NCBI RefSeq assembly: GCF_023347275.1
Contig: NZ_CP094468.1
Span: 1,736,001 to 1,800,000, forward strand
Direction: 5' to 3'
DNA: 64,000 nt
Origin: Faecalibacterium sp. I3-3-89
GTDB lineage: Bacteria > Bacillota > Clostridia > Oscillospirales > Ruminococcaceae
Part shown: positions 8,530-16,175 of the stretch, piece after piece
How positions within the stretch are numbered: position 1 is the stretch's first letter
Layout of the letters: the number at the start of each line of letters is the position of its first letter
The notes under the pieces: model-generated
Databases searched by the model: none
Seen by the model: only the letters and a program-made list of their open reading frames with translations
Told to the model about the DNA's origin: nothing
Made by a program: the position numbers and the translations under genes

Positions 8530-8784
8530 ACTTTTTGGCATCGATCCGCAGCGCCCCATACGTCAGGGCACGCAAAACGCCCCTGACGACTGCTTCGCCA
8601 AGGGTCATTTTGTTTGCAATTCTTCCATCAAGCACCTTTTCCTCGCACCGTCCCATCCCAGTTAGCGCACCTTTGCCTGTTCTCGGATGATGTCCAAATC
8701 GTCGAAACGCCACACCTATCACCCCTTCCGCAATTAAGGGGTATCTCTCATTCGCTCGTGGGAGATACCGTGCGTTCGACATCC
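8530..8784. other. intergenic region rich in inverted repeats, no gene recognised
   Basis: Between the sugar transferase and the repeat at 8785. Perfect arms CGTCAGGG (8561) / CCCTGACG (8581) and GGTATCTC (8740) / GAGATACC (8762) predict hairpins. A minus-strand frame of 108 codons crosses the region, but its first 23 codons are the dispersed repeat and the rest resembles no family I know, so I do not call it a gene. A structured RNA leader for the polysaccharide operon is possible. Confidence 0.35.
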
Positions 8785-8884
8785 TATAGCAATTCAACTT
8801 TTTAATGCAACAGCAACAGCGTTGAATTGCATATCGCAAATATGCTGTTTTCATGTTGCACGAATTTCTTGCCTTGCGATAAAA
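8785..8884 (+). repeat. two-hairpin dispersed repeat, copy A
   Basis: About 98 bp. It contains GCAATTCAAC / GTTGAATTGC (10-bp perfect arms) and TATCGCAA / TTGCGATA (8-bp arms) in tandem. Near-identical copies occur in the opposite orientation at 17179-17275 and 24275-24373. Confidence 0.85.
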
Positions 8885-8898
8885 CTATTTATAAGTTT

Positions 8899-8927
8899 AT
8901 TTTACCATTGTGTTACCTTGTACGCAA
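8899..8927 (-). promoter_or_regulatory. predicted promoter for the polysaccharide operon
   Basis: On the minus strand TTGCGT, 17 bases, then TGG-TAAAAT (extended minus 10). It is the best promoter-like sequence upstream of the priming sugar transferase, leaving a leader of about 450 bases that contains repeat A and the hairpin-rich region. Confidence 0.5.
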
Positions 8928-8933
8928 GGGGTT

Positions 8934-8963
8934 TTGACACTATTCTACCCCCCCCCCTAGAAA
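8934..8963 (+). promoter_or_regulatory. promoter-like sequence with a C10 tract as spacer
   Basis: A perfect TTGACA (8934-8939) is followed by an 18-base spacer whose last ten bases (8948-8957) are all C, then TAGAAA. With C9 the spacer would be 17. A mirrored TTGACA lies on the minus strand at 8978-8983. No plus-strand gene follows, so the target is unclear. A small RNA or an effect on the minus-strand operon are options. Confidence 0.4.
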
Positions 8964-9126
8964 ATTTTGGTCGATATTGTCAATCTTTTTGTGATTTATT
9001 GTCCAATTTGCTTCAAAAAACAGCCACAGATTCAATTTTAGTAGAATTAGTAGACGATTAAGCATCCACCGGGGCTTTGCTGACGGAGAAATCCTATCAT
9101 AATTTTGCTGTTTTGCCAGATGCAGC

Positions 9127-9166
9127 AAACCCAACAGGCGGCTCCGGTAACCTGCCCGTTGGGTTT
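9127..9166. terminator. hairpin AAACCCAAC / GTTGGGTTT
   Basis: Nine paired bases plus a partly paired inner part. First of two adjacent hairpins downstream of the nitroreductase gene. Confidence 0.55.
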
Positions 9167-9179
9167 GGTCAGAAATAGA

Positions 9180-9232
9180 ATAACATCACCCCGGCTTCTG
9201 CCTTTCAAAAAGGGAAACCGGGGTGATGTTAT
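9180..9232. terminator. strong bidirectional hairpin after the nitroreductase gene
   Basis: Perfect 15-bp arms (ATAACATCACCCCGG and its complement) around a 23-base loop, about 40 bases beyond the nitroreductase stop. Confidence 0.75.
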
Positions 9233-9273
9233 CTACTTTGTGGCAGGTGTCCAGAATGCCGGACCCATCTCAT

Positions 9274-9816
9274 TTACTGTACGCTCAGCAGTTCTTCCAC
9301 GCTCTTGCGGGCAGGTGCGGCGGGATCCTGTGCAGGATGACCGATGGCAATGAGCGCAGCCACTGTCTGTCCTTCGGGCACGGAGAGCACCTTTGCCACC
9401 TTGTCCGGGTCATAGATGCCCATGATGACCGTCCCGAGGCCCAGTGCGTGCGCGGCAAGGCAGAAGGTCTGTGCGGCAATACCGGCGTCAAAGGACTGCC
9501 AGTGGCCTTCGAGCGGGCTGGAATAGCTGCCGTCCCGCTCAAAACCAGAGCGTCCCGTCACCATCGTCAGCGCAACCAGTGCGGGGGCATGGGAAAGCGT
9601 GTTGGCGTTATAGGTGAAATCCAGCACACAATCGCTGGCGATTTTCTCACGCTTCTGCGCATCTTCCACGAGAATATAGCGGGCGATCTGGGTATTTTTC
9701 CAGCTGGGGGCATAAGCGGCAGCGGCCACCACTTCGGCCACCTGCTCCGGGGTCACAGGCTCTTCGGTAAAGCGGCGGACGCTGCGCCGGGTCTTGATGC
9801 ATTCCAATGCTTCCAT
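9274..9816 (-). CDS. nitroreductase family protein
   Basis: 180 residues from the ATG at 9816, chosen because AAGGAG lies 8 bases upstream; an in-frame extension to 9891 has no ribosome site. It begins MEALECIKTRRSVRRFTEEP, the FMN-phosphate-binding RRSxRxF motif of the family, has APSWKNTQ and ends with LIAIGHPAQ. FMN-dependent NAD(P)H oxidoreductases of this kind reduce nitro- or quinone compounds or act in thiol-redox balance. The substrate cannot be told. It has its own terminator pair. Confidence 0.9.
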   Translation of the reverse strand: MEALECIKTRRSVRRFTEEPVTPEQVAEVVAAAAYAPSWKNTQIARYILVEDAQKREKIASDCVLDFTYNANTLSHAPALVALTMVTGRSGFERDGSYSSPLEGHWQSFDAGIAAQTFCLAAHALGLGTVIMGIYDPDKVAKVLSVPEGQTVAALIAIGHPAQDPAAPARKSVEELLSVQ

Positions 9817-9919
9817 AATTGTTTTCTCCTTACGGCAGTTTGTTGGATATAACTGTCTCTCTATTATTACAACTCCGCCCGGCTTTGTCAAGATGCTTTC
9901 GAAACGGAGGCCGGGCCGC

Positions 9920-10822
9920 TCAGAACAGGTCGAGCATACTGTCCAGATAGATGGCTTCCCGGACGTGCAGCTGGTACTCCGGCCTTACCATATAATAGAG
10001 CAGAAATTCCAGCACCAAGGCGCTACCGAGGCCCCGTCCCTCGATCTTGAAGTTGGAAAATCCCATCGGAAGGAAGGTCCTCCGGATGTCCTCCACGCCG
10101 ATGAAACTGGGGTTCTCCATCGCCTTCGAGAAACGGTAGCCCTCCCCCGCGCCCGGGGCAGTGCAGATATGGTCGGGGCAGTCCTCGCCGAGATTTTTGC
10201 GGCTGACATTCTCGTAGCAGCGCTTCCGGTCCCGGCATCCGACCCAGCAGCACTCGTTGCAGAGAAACTCCACCTTGTCCTTCTGGGGCTGCGTCAGGCT
10301 GTCCAGCTGTTCAAAGGCCTTGTTCAGTCGGAAATCCGGCACCACATAGCGAAATTCCTCCCGGGCCGTCTCGTCCCGGAGCTGTCGGAAATCCGTCAGC
10401 ACCTTGGTTGTGGAGGAGACGAGGTAAAGCTGCGGGTAGTGCGTCCTCAGGTAGTCCAGCAGCAGCTCCGAATGGAGGATGACGCCATTCTCCACCCCGC
10501 CGCTCTGTGCAAAGAGGGCGCAGAGCGCATTGCATTTCCGGTTCGAAAGATGTTCCTCCCGGAGGAGGGAGTTGCTGAAGGTCAGCCGGGCCGAGATGCC
10601 ATACTCCTGCATCAGTGCAAGGACCTCTCTGGGGTCATTCTCGCCGAAGCCGGTGCGTCCCCCGCCCCAGATGCAGTCGGCCGGTGCTCCGTAAATGGAG
10701 CCAATGCTGCACCAGTCATAGAAATATTCCCGATGCCCCCGGTACAGGGGCAGAAACTCCCGGTACAGCTCATAAAACTCAAACAAACCGGGCAGGTGAT
10801 AATAGGCTTTTTCTTGTTTCAT
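9920..10822 (-). CDS. uncharacterised cysteine-rich protein, possibly U32-peptidase-like
   Basis: 300 residues from the ATG at 10822 (MKQEKAYYHLPGLFEFYELY); the longer frame upstream runs through the terminator-promoter repeat and is rejected. The centre reads GISARLTFSNSLL and VILHSELLLDYLR, with strands and helices that recall a TIM-barrel. The C-terminal part holds CNECCWVGCRDRKRC, a likely metal or Fe-S site. Some U32-like proteins combine these features, but I cannot confirm membership. Driven by the extended minus-10 promoter of the module at 10847. Confidence 0.6.
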   Translation of the reverse strand: MKQEKAYYHLPGLFEFYELYREFLPLYRGHREYFYDWCSIGSIYGAPADCIWGGGRTGFGENDPREVLALMQEYGISARLTFSNSLLREEHLSNRKCNALCALFAQSGGVENGVILHSELLLDYLRTHYPQLYLVSSTTKVLTDFRQLRDETAREEFRYVVPDFRLNKAFEQLDSLTQPQKDKVEFLCNECCWVGCRDRKRCYENVSRKNLGEDCPDHICTAPGAGEGYRFSKAMENPSFIGVEDIRRTFLPMGFSNFKIEGRGLGSALVLEFLLYYMVRPEYQLHVREAIYLDSMLDLF

Positions 10823-10846
10823 CGCACCCTCTTCTCTCTCGTTCTT

Positions 10847-10945
10847 TCCTATTGTACCACGTTTCCGCCCCACAAAAAAGCCCCCGGAGAGCTTGTTACA
10901 GCTCTCCGGGGGCTTTCTGTGTGCGTTGCGCACACGACCGGCGTT
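10847..10945 (-). repeat. terminator-promoter module, copy 1
   Basis: Read on the minus strand: a small TGTGCG / CGCACA hairpin, then the long hairpin GCCCCCGGAGAGC / GCTCTCCGGGGGC followed by TTTTTT, then GTGGTACAAT as extended minus 10. It ends the Hsp20 transcript and starts the gene at 10822. Related copies are at 15954, 37379, 61570 and 62831. Confidence 0.8.
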
Positions 10946-11413
10946 TTACTCGATTGCAATCAAATTCGGGTTCTCAGGCAAAGCCTTCGTCTGCTGAGGA
11001 GCAGGCAGCTCGACGTGCAGGACGCCATCCTCGAACTTTGCGTGGATGTCCTCCTTCTTCACGGCGTCGCCCACATAGAAGCTGCGGGCACAGGTGCCGG
11101 AGAATGTCTCGCGGCGGATGTAGCGGCCATTGTTGTCCTTCTCGTCATTCGAGTGGCTGCGCACTGCCTGAATAGTCAGATAGCCGTCGTTCAGTTCCAT
11201 CTGAACGTCTTCCTTCTTGCAGCCCGGCAGGTCAACAGCCACATCGTAGCCGTTCTCGGTCTGCTTGACATCGGTCTTCATCATGTTTGCACCGCGCTTG
11301 CCGAAGGTTTCACGCTCTTCACGGTTCATCGCACGCTCCAGCGCGCCATCGTTCCAGAACGGATCAAAGAGATCATCGAACAGATTCTCATGGAAAACAG
11401 CAGGCATAAACAT
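10946..11413 (-). CDS. hsp20: Hsp20/alpha-crystallin small heat-shock protein
   Basis: 155 residues. A short N-terminal arm (MPAVFHENLFDDLFDPFWN) is followed by the alpha-crystallin domain, with VDLPGCKKEDVQMELNDGYL and the terminal FEDGVLHVELPAP. The C-terminal NPNLIAIE carries the I-x-I-type anchoring motif. ATP-independent holdase that keeps unfolding proteins soluble. GGAGG precedes the ATG. Transcription starts from a TTGACA-17-TATAAC promoter overlapped by a CIRCE operator, so HrcA repression is expected. A close paralogue lies at 62953-63417. Confidence 0.95.
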   Translation of the reverse strand: MFMPAVFHENLFDDLFDPFWNDGALERAMNREERETFGKRGANMMKTDVKQTENGYDVAVDLPGCKKEDVQMELNDGYLTIQAVRSHSNDEKDNNGRYIRRETFSGTCARSFYVGDAVKKEDIHAKFEDGVLHVELPAPQQTKALPENPNLIAIE

Positions 11414-11545
11414 AAATCATTCCTCCAATCCCGGCGTTCGGGTCGGGTAAAAAATCTTTATGTTGTTCATTCGGAAAAGCTTTCCGGGGAGCTGCTCGAT
11501 CACCTCGCGGCTCTCTCTTTTGCCCTTCCTCCTGAGCACGCCATA

Positions 11546-11588
11546 GTTATAGCACCATTTATTAGCAGTGTCAAGCATAGAGTGCTAA
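11546..11588 (-). promoter_or_regulatory. hsp20 promoter with CIRCE (HrcA) operator
   Basis: Minus-strand TTGACA (11574-11569), 17 bases, TATAAC (11551-11546). The CIRCE operator occupies 11562-11588: TTAGCAGTG, nine bases, GAGTGCTAA. The right arm is perfect and the left arm differs at two positions. It overlaps the minus 35, as expected for HrcA repression. Confidence 0.9.
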
Positions 11589-11591
11589 AAT

Positions 11592-11924
11592 TCACGAAAA
11601 GATAATACTTTTATCATCTTTCATGCAATCTTCCTCATTTTTCTTCCCAGATACGTATTTTATTAAAGTATCGCCTCTTGCAGGCCGTTTCCCACAGGGC
11701 AGAGCCACATCCAGAACCATCACGCTGAGCGGATACAGCAGCGGCATCAGACAATTTCCGACGTATGCACTTGCCATCTGGACTCCAATGATTGCCTGCG
11801 ACCGATCCGCCCCAAAGTGGCTCGGCGTTGCATGGATGATGCCGGGATAGATGGGCGCACAGCCAAGGCCGACAGGCAGGGCCATCGCTGCGGGCCGCCA
11901 CTCCCCTTCCCGGCGTCTTGACAA
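11592..11924 (-). pseudogene. fragment of a major-facilitator (sugar permease-like) transporter
   Basis: An internal stretch reads GLGCAPIYPGIIHATPSHFG and then QAIIGVQMASAYVGNCLMP, a pattern of MFS transporters related to FucP (about residues 300-350 of a 400-residue protein). The sequence before and after does not continue the family and only about 60 codons are recognisable. It is an inactive relic between hsp20 and the AI-2E permease. Confidence 0.6.
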
Positions 11925-11946
11925 GCCTGTTCCTTCCCATTACAAT
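11918..11946 (+). promoter_or_regulatory. promoter of the AI-2E family permease gene
   Basis: TTGACA, 17 bases, TACAAT, about 70 bases before the ATG at 12015. Confidence 0.8.
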
Positions 11947-12014
11947 ACGATAAAAGAGTCCGCAGAGGAGCTTTTGCAATTTGCAGCTACAGGCTCCGGG
12001 AAAGGAATGTCGTC

Positions 12015-13136
12015 ATGGAACCAAAAACAAAACAATATCTGCTCGTGACCGTTGTGGGGGTAACGCTTTTTGTCGCACTGCTGCGGCTTTCTGCCGTTCT
12101 GGCCTTTGCCGCCGAACTTGTCGATCTGATCCTGCCCATTCTGGCCGGTGGCATTCTGGCGCTTTTTCTCAGCGTGCCTATGGCCGGACTGGAAAAGCGG
12201 CTGAGAAGCCTGTTCCGCAGGGCCAAAAAGCAGCCCTCGGGCAGCGCCATCCATCTTCTCAGCTTTTTCATCACCCTGCTCGGCGTTGTTCTTGTGCTGG
12301 TGCTGGCGCTCACCCTGCTGATCCCGGAGCTTGTGCAGTCGTTTCACAGCCTCTATCTGCAGATCGAGTCCAATATCCCTCGCTGGACCGCCTATCTCAG
12401 CGCACAGGACACCAACATGGACTGGTTGATGCACTGGCTGGAGGGCATCGACTGGGAGCAGCTGCTGCACAGGATCACCAACAGCATCGACACCGTGCTG
12501 GTCAATGCGGTCGGGGCAGTATCTGCCACCGTGAACATCGTGGTAACTGCATCTTTTGCCCTGATCATCTCCATCTATATGTCCCTCGGGGCCGAGAGTC
12601 TCTGCCACCACGCCCGCACACTGGTATGCGCCTATCTGAAGCCCAGCCACGCCGCCGGGCTGCTGAAATTCTGTCGGCTGTTCCGTCAGTCCTTCGCAAA
12701 CTTTCTGACGGGACAATGCAGTGAGGCCGTGATCCTCGGTGTCCTCATGACCCTTGCATTTTCGGTTTTCCGGATCCCCTACGGCAGTCTGGTGGGGATG
12801 CTCACCGCCATCTGTGCCATCATCCCCTATGTGGGAGCACTGATCTCCTGCGTGGTCAGTGTGTTCCTTGTGCTTCTGGTGGATCCTGTGCTGGCGGTGC
12901 GCTGCCTCATCGTCTACCTTGCCGTGCAGTTTATCGAGAACCAGTTCATCTATCCCCGCGTGGTGGGAAAGTCCGTGGGGCTTTCTCCGTTTTACACCCT
13001 TGTGGCCGCCATGATCGGCGGAAAGCTTTTTGGCATCATCGGCATCATCTTCTTTATCCCTCTGACTGCGGTGGTCATTGAGCTTGTAAAAGAGGACGCC
13101 TTCCGACGCCTGCATACAAAAGAGACCCTGTCCTGA
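12015..13136 (+). CDS. AI-2E family transporter (YtvI/PerM-like permease)
   Basis: 373 residues with hydrophobic N-terminal helices (about 8-60), a hydrophilic amphipathic middle (about 90-170) and a C-terminal helix cluster containing SLVGMLTAICAIIPYVGALIS and the VQFIENQFIYPRVVG block that marks the AI-2E/PerM family. Members have been linked to autoinducer-2 export, Na+/H+ antiport or sporulation. No specific substrate can be assigned. GGAAAGGAATG precedes the ATG. Own promoter and a strong terminator: a single-gene unit. Confidence 0.88.
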   Translation: MEPKTKQYLLVTVVGVTLFVALLRLSAVLAFAAELVDLILPILAGGILALFLSVPMAGLEKRLRSLFRRAKKQPSGSAIHLLSFFITLLGVVLVLVLALTLLIPELVQSFHSLYLQIESNIPRWTAYLSAQDTNMDWLMHWLEGIDWEQLLHRITNSIDTVLVNAVGAVSATVNIVVTASFALIISIYMSLGAESLCHHARTLVCAYLKPSHAAGLLKFCRLFRQSFANFLTGQCSEAVILGVLMTLAFSVFRIPYGSLVGMLTAICAIIPYVGALISCVVSVFLVLLVDPVLAVRCLIVYLAVQFIENQFIYPRVVGKSVGLSPFYTLVAAMIGGKLFGIIGIIFFIPLTAVVIELVKEDAFRRLHTKETLS

Positions 13137-13138
13137 CA

Positions 13139-13190
13139 ACAGCGACCCCGGAGAGTGATTCCCACCGCTCTCCAGGGTCGCTGTTTTTTT
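13139..13190 (+). terminator. rho-independent terminator of the AI-2E gene
   Basis: ACAGCGACCC...GGAGAG pairs with CTCTCC...GGGTCGCTGT, followed by seven T. Confidence 0.9.
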
Positions 13191-13284
13191 ATTCTTTGTT
13201 CACTGTGTTGACGTGGCAGAAGAGGCTCCGCAGGGCAATGAGTCCTATTTTCCGGTCAAGAACATCGTCGGCAGAAATTTCCTC

Positions 13285-13333
13285 TTGACAAAGCGGCGGG
13301 GATAGCATATAATGCAATCGTTCTAAATAGAAC
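13285..13333 (+). promoter_or_regulatory. promoter and likely MarR operator
   Basis: TTGACA (13285), 17 bases, TATAAT (13308-13313), a consensus SigA promoter. Just downstream the palindrome GTTCTA-AA-TAGAAC (13320-13333) sits at the expected transcription start, suggesting autorepression by the MarR protein. Confidence 0.85.
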
Positions 13334-13354
13334 AATATATCACAGGAGGTATCT

Positions 13355-13804
13355 ATGAACTTTTGGGATCATCACAAAGCCATTACCTGCTACTATGAGC
13401 TGCTGATGTCATCCGTATGTCAGAAATATCAGCTCCGGCAGATGGAGTATGATATCCTGATGTTTTTATACCATAATCCTCAGTACCATACCGCCGCAGA
13501 TATTGTACGGGTGCGCAATTCCACCAAATCTCATGTCTCCACCTCACTGAAAGTGCTGGAGGAGCGGGGACTGATCGAAAAAAAGGTCGCCGACGGGAAC
13601 AAAAAGCATATCGATGTCTATTTGTCCGCGTCGGCTCAGCCGATCATCGCCGAAGGGCTTGAGGCTCAGCGGCAGTTTGCCAGAGATATGTTTCAGGGAC
13701 TCTCAGAGCCTCAAATCGCAGCTTGTAAACAGGCATTCCAGAAGATATGCGACAACGCAGAAGAATGCCTTAAAATAAAAGGAATGACACATCATGAATC
13801 ATAA
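13355..13804 (+). CDS. MarR family transcriptional regulator
   Basis: 149 residues. A winged helix occupies about 30-105, with YDILMFLYHNPQYHTAADI and the recognition helix region NSTKSHVSTSLKVLEERGLI followed by the wing EKKVADGNKKH. It is a dimeric repressor that usually answers to small aromatic or amphipathic ligands. AGGAGG lies 7 bases before the ATG. It overlaps the next gene by 11 bases, so the membrane protein is probably its regulated partner. Confidence 0.92.
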   Translation: MNFWDHHKAITCYYELLMSSVCQKYQLRQMEYDILMFLYHNPQYHTAADIVRVRNSTKSHVSTSLKVLEERGLIEKKVADGNKKHIDVYLSASAQPIIAEGLEAQRQFARDMFQGLSEPQIAACKQAFQKICDNAEECLKIKGMTHHES

Positions 13805-14471
13805 AGCCTACCAACCCAAAATGCCCGACCTGATGGAGGCGGTGTTCGATGCCGCCTATCTGATTTTTGATCTCATCGCAGGCATCCTCTTTTTCACGAT
13901 GGCTCAGGGCCGCAGCCTTTTTATCCTATATGGCGTCCTGACCCTGACCCTCTGCGGCGGTGACGCCTTCCATCTGGTGCCCCGGATCATCCGGGCCGTG
14001 CGAGGCAGCAGCGACCGAATCAAAAAGCAGCTCGGCATCGGGCTGCAGGTCTCTTCCATCACCATGACGGTATTCTATATCATCCTGCTGTATGTCTGGA
14101 AGGCCACCTTCCCTCAGCTTCAGGCTCCCGTAGCTGTGGAAGTCCTGATCTGGCTGTCTGCCATCCTGCGCATCCTGATCTGCCTGCTGCCCCAGAACAA
14201 CTGGTGTACCGATGAGGGCAACCCCACCCTGTCCATCCTGCGCAACGCGGTGTTTGCCCTTACCGGCCTCGGCGTCATCATCCTGTACGCCATCTCCGGC
14301 AATACTGGCGACTACCATATGACCCGGATGGTGGCAGCCATCCTCATCTCCTTCGGCTGCTACCTGCCTGTGACCCTTTTCAGTAAGACCAAGCCCAAAG
14401 TGGGCCTGCTGATGATCCCCAAGACCTGCTCCTATATGTGGATCATCGCCATGGGTCTGCAGCTTCTGTGA
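13794..14471 (+). CDS. integral membrane protein co-expressed with MarR regulator
   Basis: 225 residues with six or seven hydrophobic helices, for example AAYLIFDLIAGILFFTMAQ near the start and VFALTGLGVIILYAI near 160. No transporter signature is recognised. It starts inside the MarR gene (11-base overlap) and shares its promoter, so it may handle, or sense with MarR, the same toxic or signalling compound. Function unknown. Confidence 0.75.
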   Translation: MNHKAYQPKMPDLMEAVFDAAYLIFDLIAGILFFTMAQGRSLFILYGVLTLTLCGGDAFHLVPRIIRAVRGSSDRIKKQLGIGLQVSSITMTVFYIILLYVWKATFPQLQAPVAVEVLIWLSAILRILICLLPQNNWCTDEGNPTLSILRNAVFALTGLGVIILYAISGNTGDYHMTRMVAAILISFGCYLPVTLFSKTKPKVGLLMIPKTCSYMWIIAMGLQLL

Positions 14472-14623
14472 CTGTGTTACAGAAGAGCCAAATGCAAATC
14501 GTTATTATATGATCAGCAAGATCCTCTTTAACTTCAAACGCCATTCAACCGGCAGAATGGAGAAAACACTATTCTAAATGTACTGTATTTCAGACAGCGA
14601 TCCTTCAGGGTGTAGATCGTAGA

Positions 14624-15254
14624 CTATCCGATAATATTATCATAAAACCTCTGCAGCACCATTGCCAATTCCTCTGGAGACTCTATGTTTGCTTCATGAC
14701 CTGTTTTCAAAAGCTCATGGAAGTGGGCATCGCTCAAATAACTGGCAAGTTCCTTTGAGGCTTTTTTGTTTGCGTTGTCCTTTTCTCCACAAACGATCAA
14801 TGCCGGACAGGACACCTTATATAATGAATCCCTGAGATCCAATTCCGCCATCGTGCCGCACAAGCGAATCACGTCTGCTTTTTTGAAGCCAAATTGCTCG
14901 AACATTGCATTCGGCATAACGTGAAACAGCAGATTCTGGAACTTCAATAACTTTTCTGGCATTTCATATTGTGCTGCAATTAGCACCAGTGCCTTTACTT
15001 TGTCCGGGTGGTCTATCGCATAATTAAGTGCCAGAACCGCACCCAAGGAAAGCCCGCACAAAACGATCTCATTATTTTCCTTGTCGCACCTTCCTGAGAA
15101 TGCAGCATACAGCTCCCCATAGGTGGCCGCTTTGCCCCTCCAGCATCTCTGCCAGACTCAAGCTGACGCTGCTGTCTGAGACCTTCGTTTCTTTTATTAC
15201 TCGGTTCCAACTGTCTGGTTTTTGTCCTAGCCCATGCAAGTATAAAAACTTCAT
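14624..15254 (-). pseudogene. alpha/beta hydrolase, frameshifted copy
   Basis: The first part reads MKFLYLHGLGQKPDSWNRV and the second GLSLGAVLALNYAIDHPDKV, the nucleophile elbow GLSLG. They lie in different frames. Alignment with the intact paralogue at 34319-34945 shows a single extra base near 15140 (GAGGGGCAAAGC versus GAAGGAAAAGC), after which every codon is again parallel. The break removes the product unless it is a sequencing error. Residue-level similarity to the intact copy is very high, so the duplication is recent. Confidence 0.85.
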
Positions 15255-15422
15255 CTGTTTTCCGCTTTCCTTCACACGTCCTGCTGCATTGTCGATCTCG
15301 CTGCTGCAGTCCATCACAAATCAGATGCGCTCTGCCCCGGTCAGCTCGGTCTTGCCCAGCCCTTCGGCAATGCACCGCGCCAGATACCGGCTGTTTCCGG
15401 TTCCCGAAAAATAAAGCACCAT
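15255..15422 (-). pseudogene. internally deleted remnant of an EFR1-type flavodoxin/ferredoxin gene
   Basis: It begins MVLYFSGTGNSRYLARCIAE as in the intact copy (34973-35740), then jumps in frame to GKTELTGAERI. A TGA stands where the intact gene has TGG, and after NAAG it jumps to the 3' end. About 200 codons are missing in two deletions. It is arranged as in the intact locus, directly before the hydrolase gene, so the whole segment was duplicated and then decayed. Confidence 0.85.
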
Positions 15423-15481
15423 GGCTGCTCCCTCGTTTTTGTGTGGTTTTTCAGATGCCTGTCTGCCCGGCAAACTGGAAT

Positions 15482-15922
15482 TTATGTCAATGCGAACTCA
15501 ATCTCATCAAGTTTATTTGTTATTGCGTTCTTTCTCCCTGTCTCCTTAAAGCCTATTCGACGATAGAGTCTCTCAGCATTTATATTATTCTCAAGAATCC
15601 ACAGCGTAGGGGTATCCGTACATTGGCCTACTGCGTATAGTAACAATTTCGTTCCATAACCCATGTTTTGCATATCTGGAAGAATATAAAGATCCTCTAT
15701 TAAACCCTTTATTACAGAAACAACCCCTATTGGTTTTTCTTCTACAAGCATATAGAGCTTTGTTCCGTTGTTCACCTTGTTTCTAAAATACTCCCGTTGC
15801 CGATCTGGCGTGTGTGTTTCTATGAAATCAGGAGTACAAAATGCACGATGCGATTCCTTCCAGGATATTGAATGGATGGTTGCGGCTTGAAGAAGATTTG
15901 TTTCATTTACAGGTACTATCAT
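15482..15922 (-). CDS. GNAT family N-acetyltransferase
   Basis: 146 residues from ATG at 15922 (MIVPVNETNLLQAA), preceded by GGAG at 8 bases. The longer frame to 16120 runs through the terminator-promoter repeat and is not credible. The acetyl-CoA-binding loop is IEDLYILPDMQNMGYGTKLL, with the later ENNINAERLYRRIGF block, both standard GNAT motifs. It acetylates an amine on an unknown small molecule or protein. Driven by the extended minus 10 at about 15954. Confidence 0.9.
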   Translation of the reverse strand: MIVPVNETNLLQAATIHSISWKESHRAFCTPDFIETHTPDRQREYFRNKVNNGTKLYMLVEEKPIGVVSVIKGLIEDLYILPDMQNMGYGTKLLLYAVGQCTDTPTLWILENNINAERLYRRIGFKETGRKNAITNKLDEIEFALT

Positions 15923-15953
15923 ACTTATCTCCACAAATTCCGAGTTGTCGGTT

Positions 15954-16075
15954 TCAGTATACCACACTTTTTCCCGGCGGAACAGATACCGAAAACCAAA
16001 AATGCCCCCGGAGGGCTTGTTGCGGCTCTCCGGGGGCATCCTATGTGCGTTGTGCCTTGGCGCACACGACCTCTG
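15954..16075 (-). repeat. terminator-promoter module, copy 2
   Basis: Minus-strand order: TGTGCG/CGCACA small hairpin, GCCCCCGGAGAGC hairpin with ATTTTTGG, then GTGTGGTATACTG (extended minus 10) pointing at the GNAT gene. Nothing intact lies upstream on the same strand, so here the terminator part has no obvious client. Confidence 0.8.
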
Positions 16076-16120
16076 AAGCGTCCACTCGGGAGAGCTTTCC
16101 GGCTTGTCCCGTTTTGGCAC

Positions 16121-16149
16121 TTTTCAACGGCCCGGTTCCATGTTACAAT
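16121..16149 (+). promoter_or_regulatory. promoter of the pyruvate-kinase-like gene
   Basis: TTTTCA, 17 bases, TGT-TACAAT (extended minus 10), giving a leader of about 20 bases. Confidence 0.65.
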
Positions 16150-16175
16150 AAGAAAAAACGAAACCGGGTGATCTT

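Noticed and set aside
8528..8854. Minus-strand frame of 108 codons between the sugar transferase and its promoter
   Set aside because: Begins inside dispersed repeat A and continues through inverted repeats; no ribosome site. Kept only as a structured region.
9794..11605. Plus-strand open frame of 603 codons opposite the nitroreductase, the 9920 gene and hsp20
   Set aside because: Antisense of three recognisable minus-strand genes; no ribosome site, no family-like sequence. High GC makes long antisense frames common here.
14624..15254. Programmed frameshift in the hydrolase
   Set aside because: No slippery heptamer with stimulatory hairpin; the intact paralogue reads straight through, so a simple insertion is the better explanation.
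16020..16120. Extended N-terminus of the GNAT protein (66 extra residues)
   Set aside because: Encoded by the terminator-promoter repeat; the ATG at 15922 has the ribosome site and the normal GNAT start.
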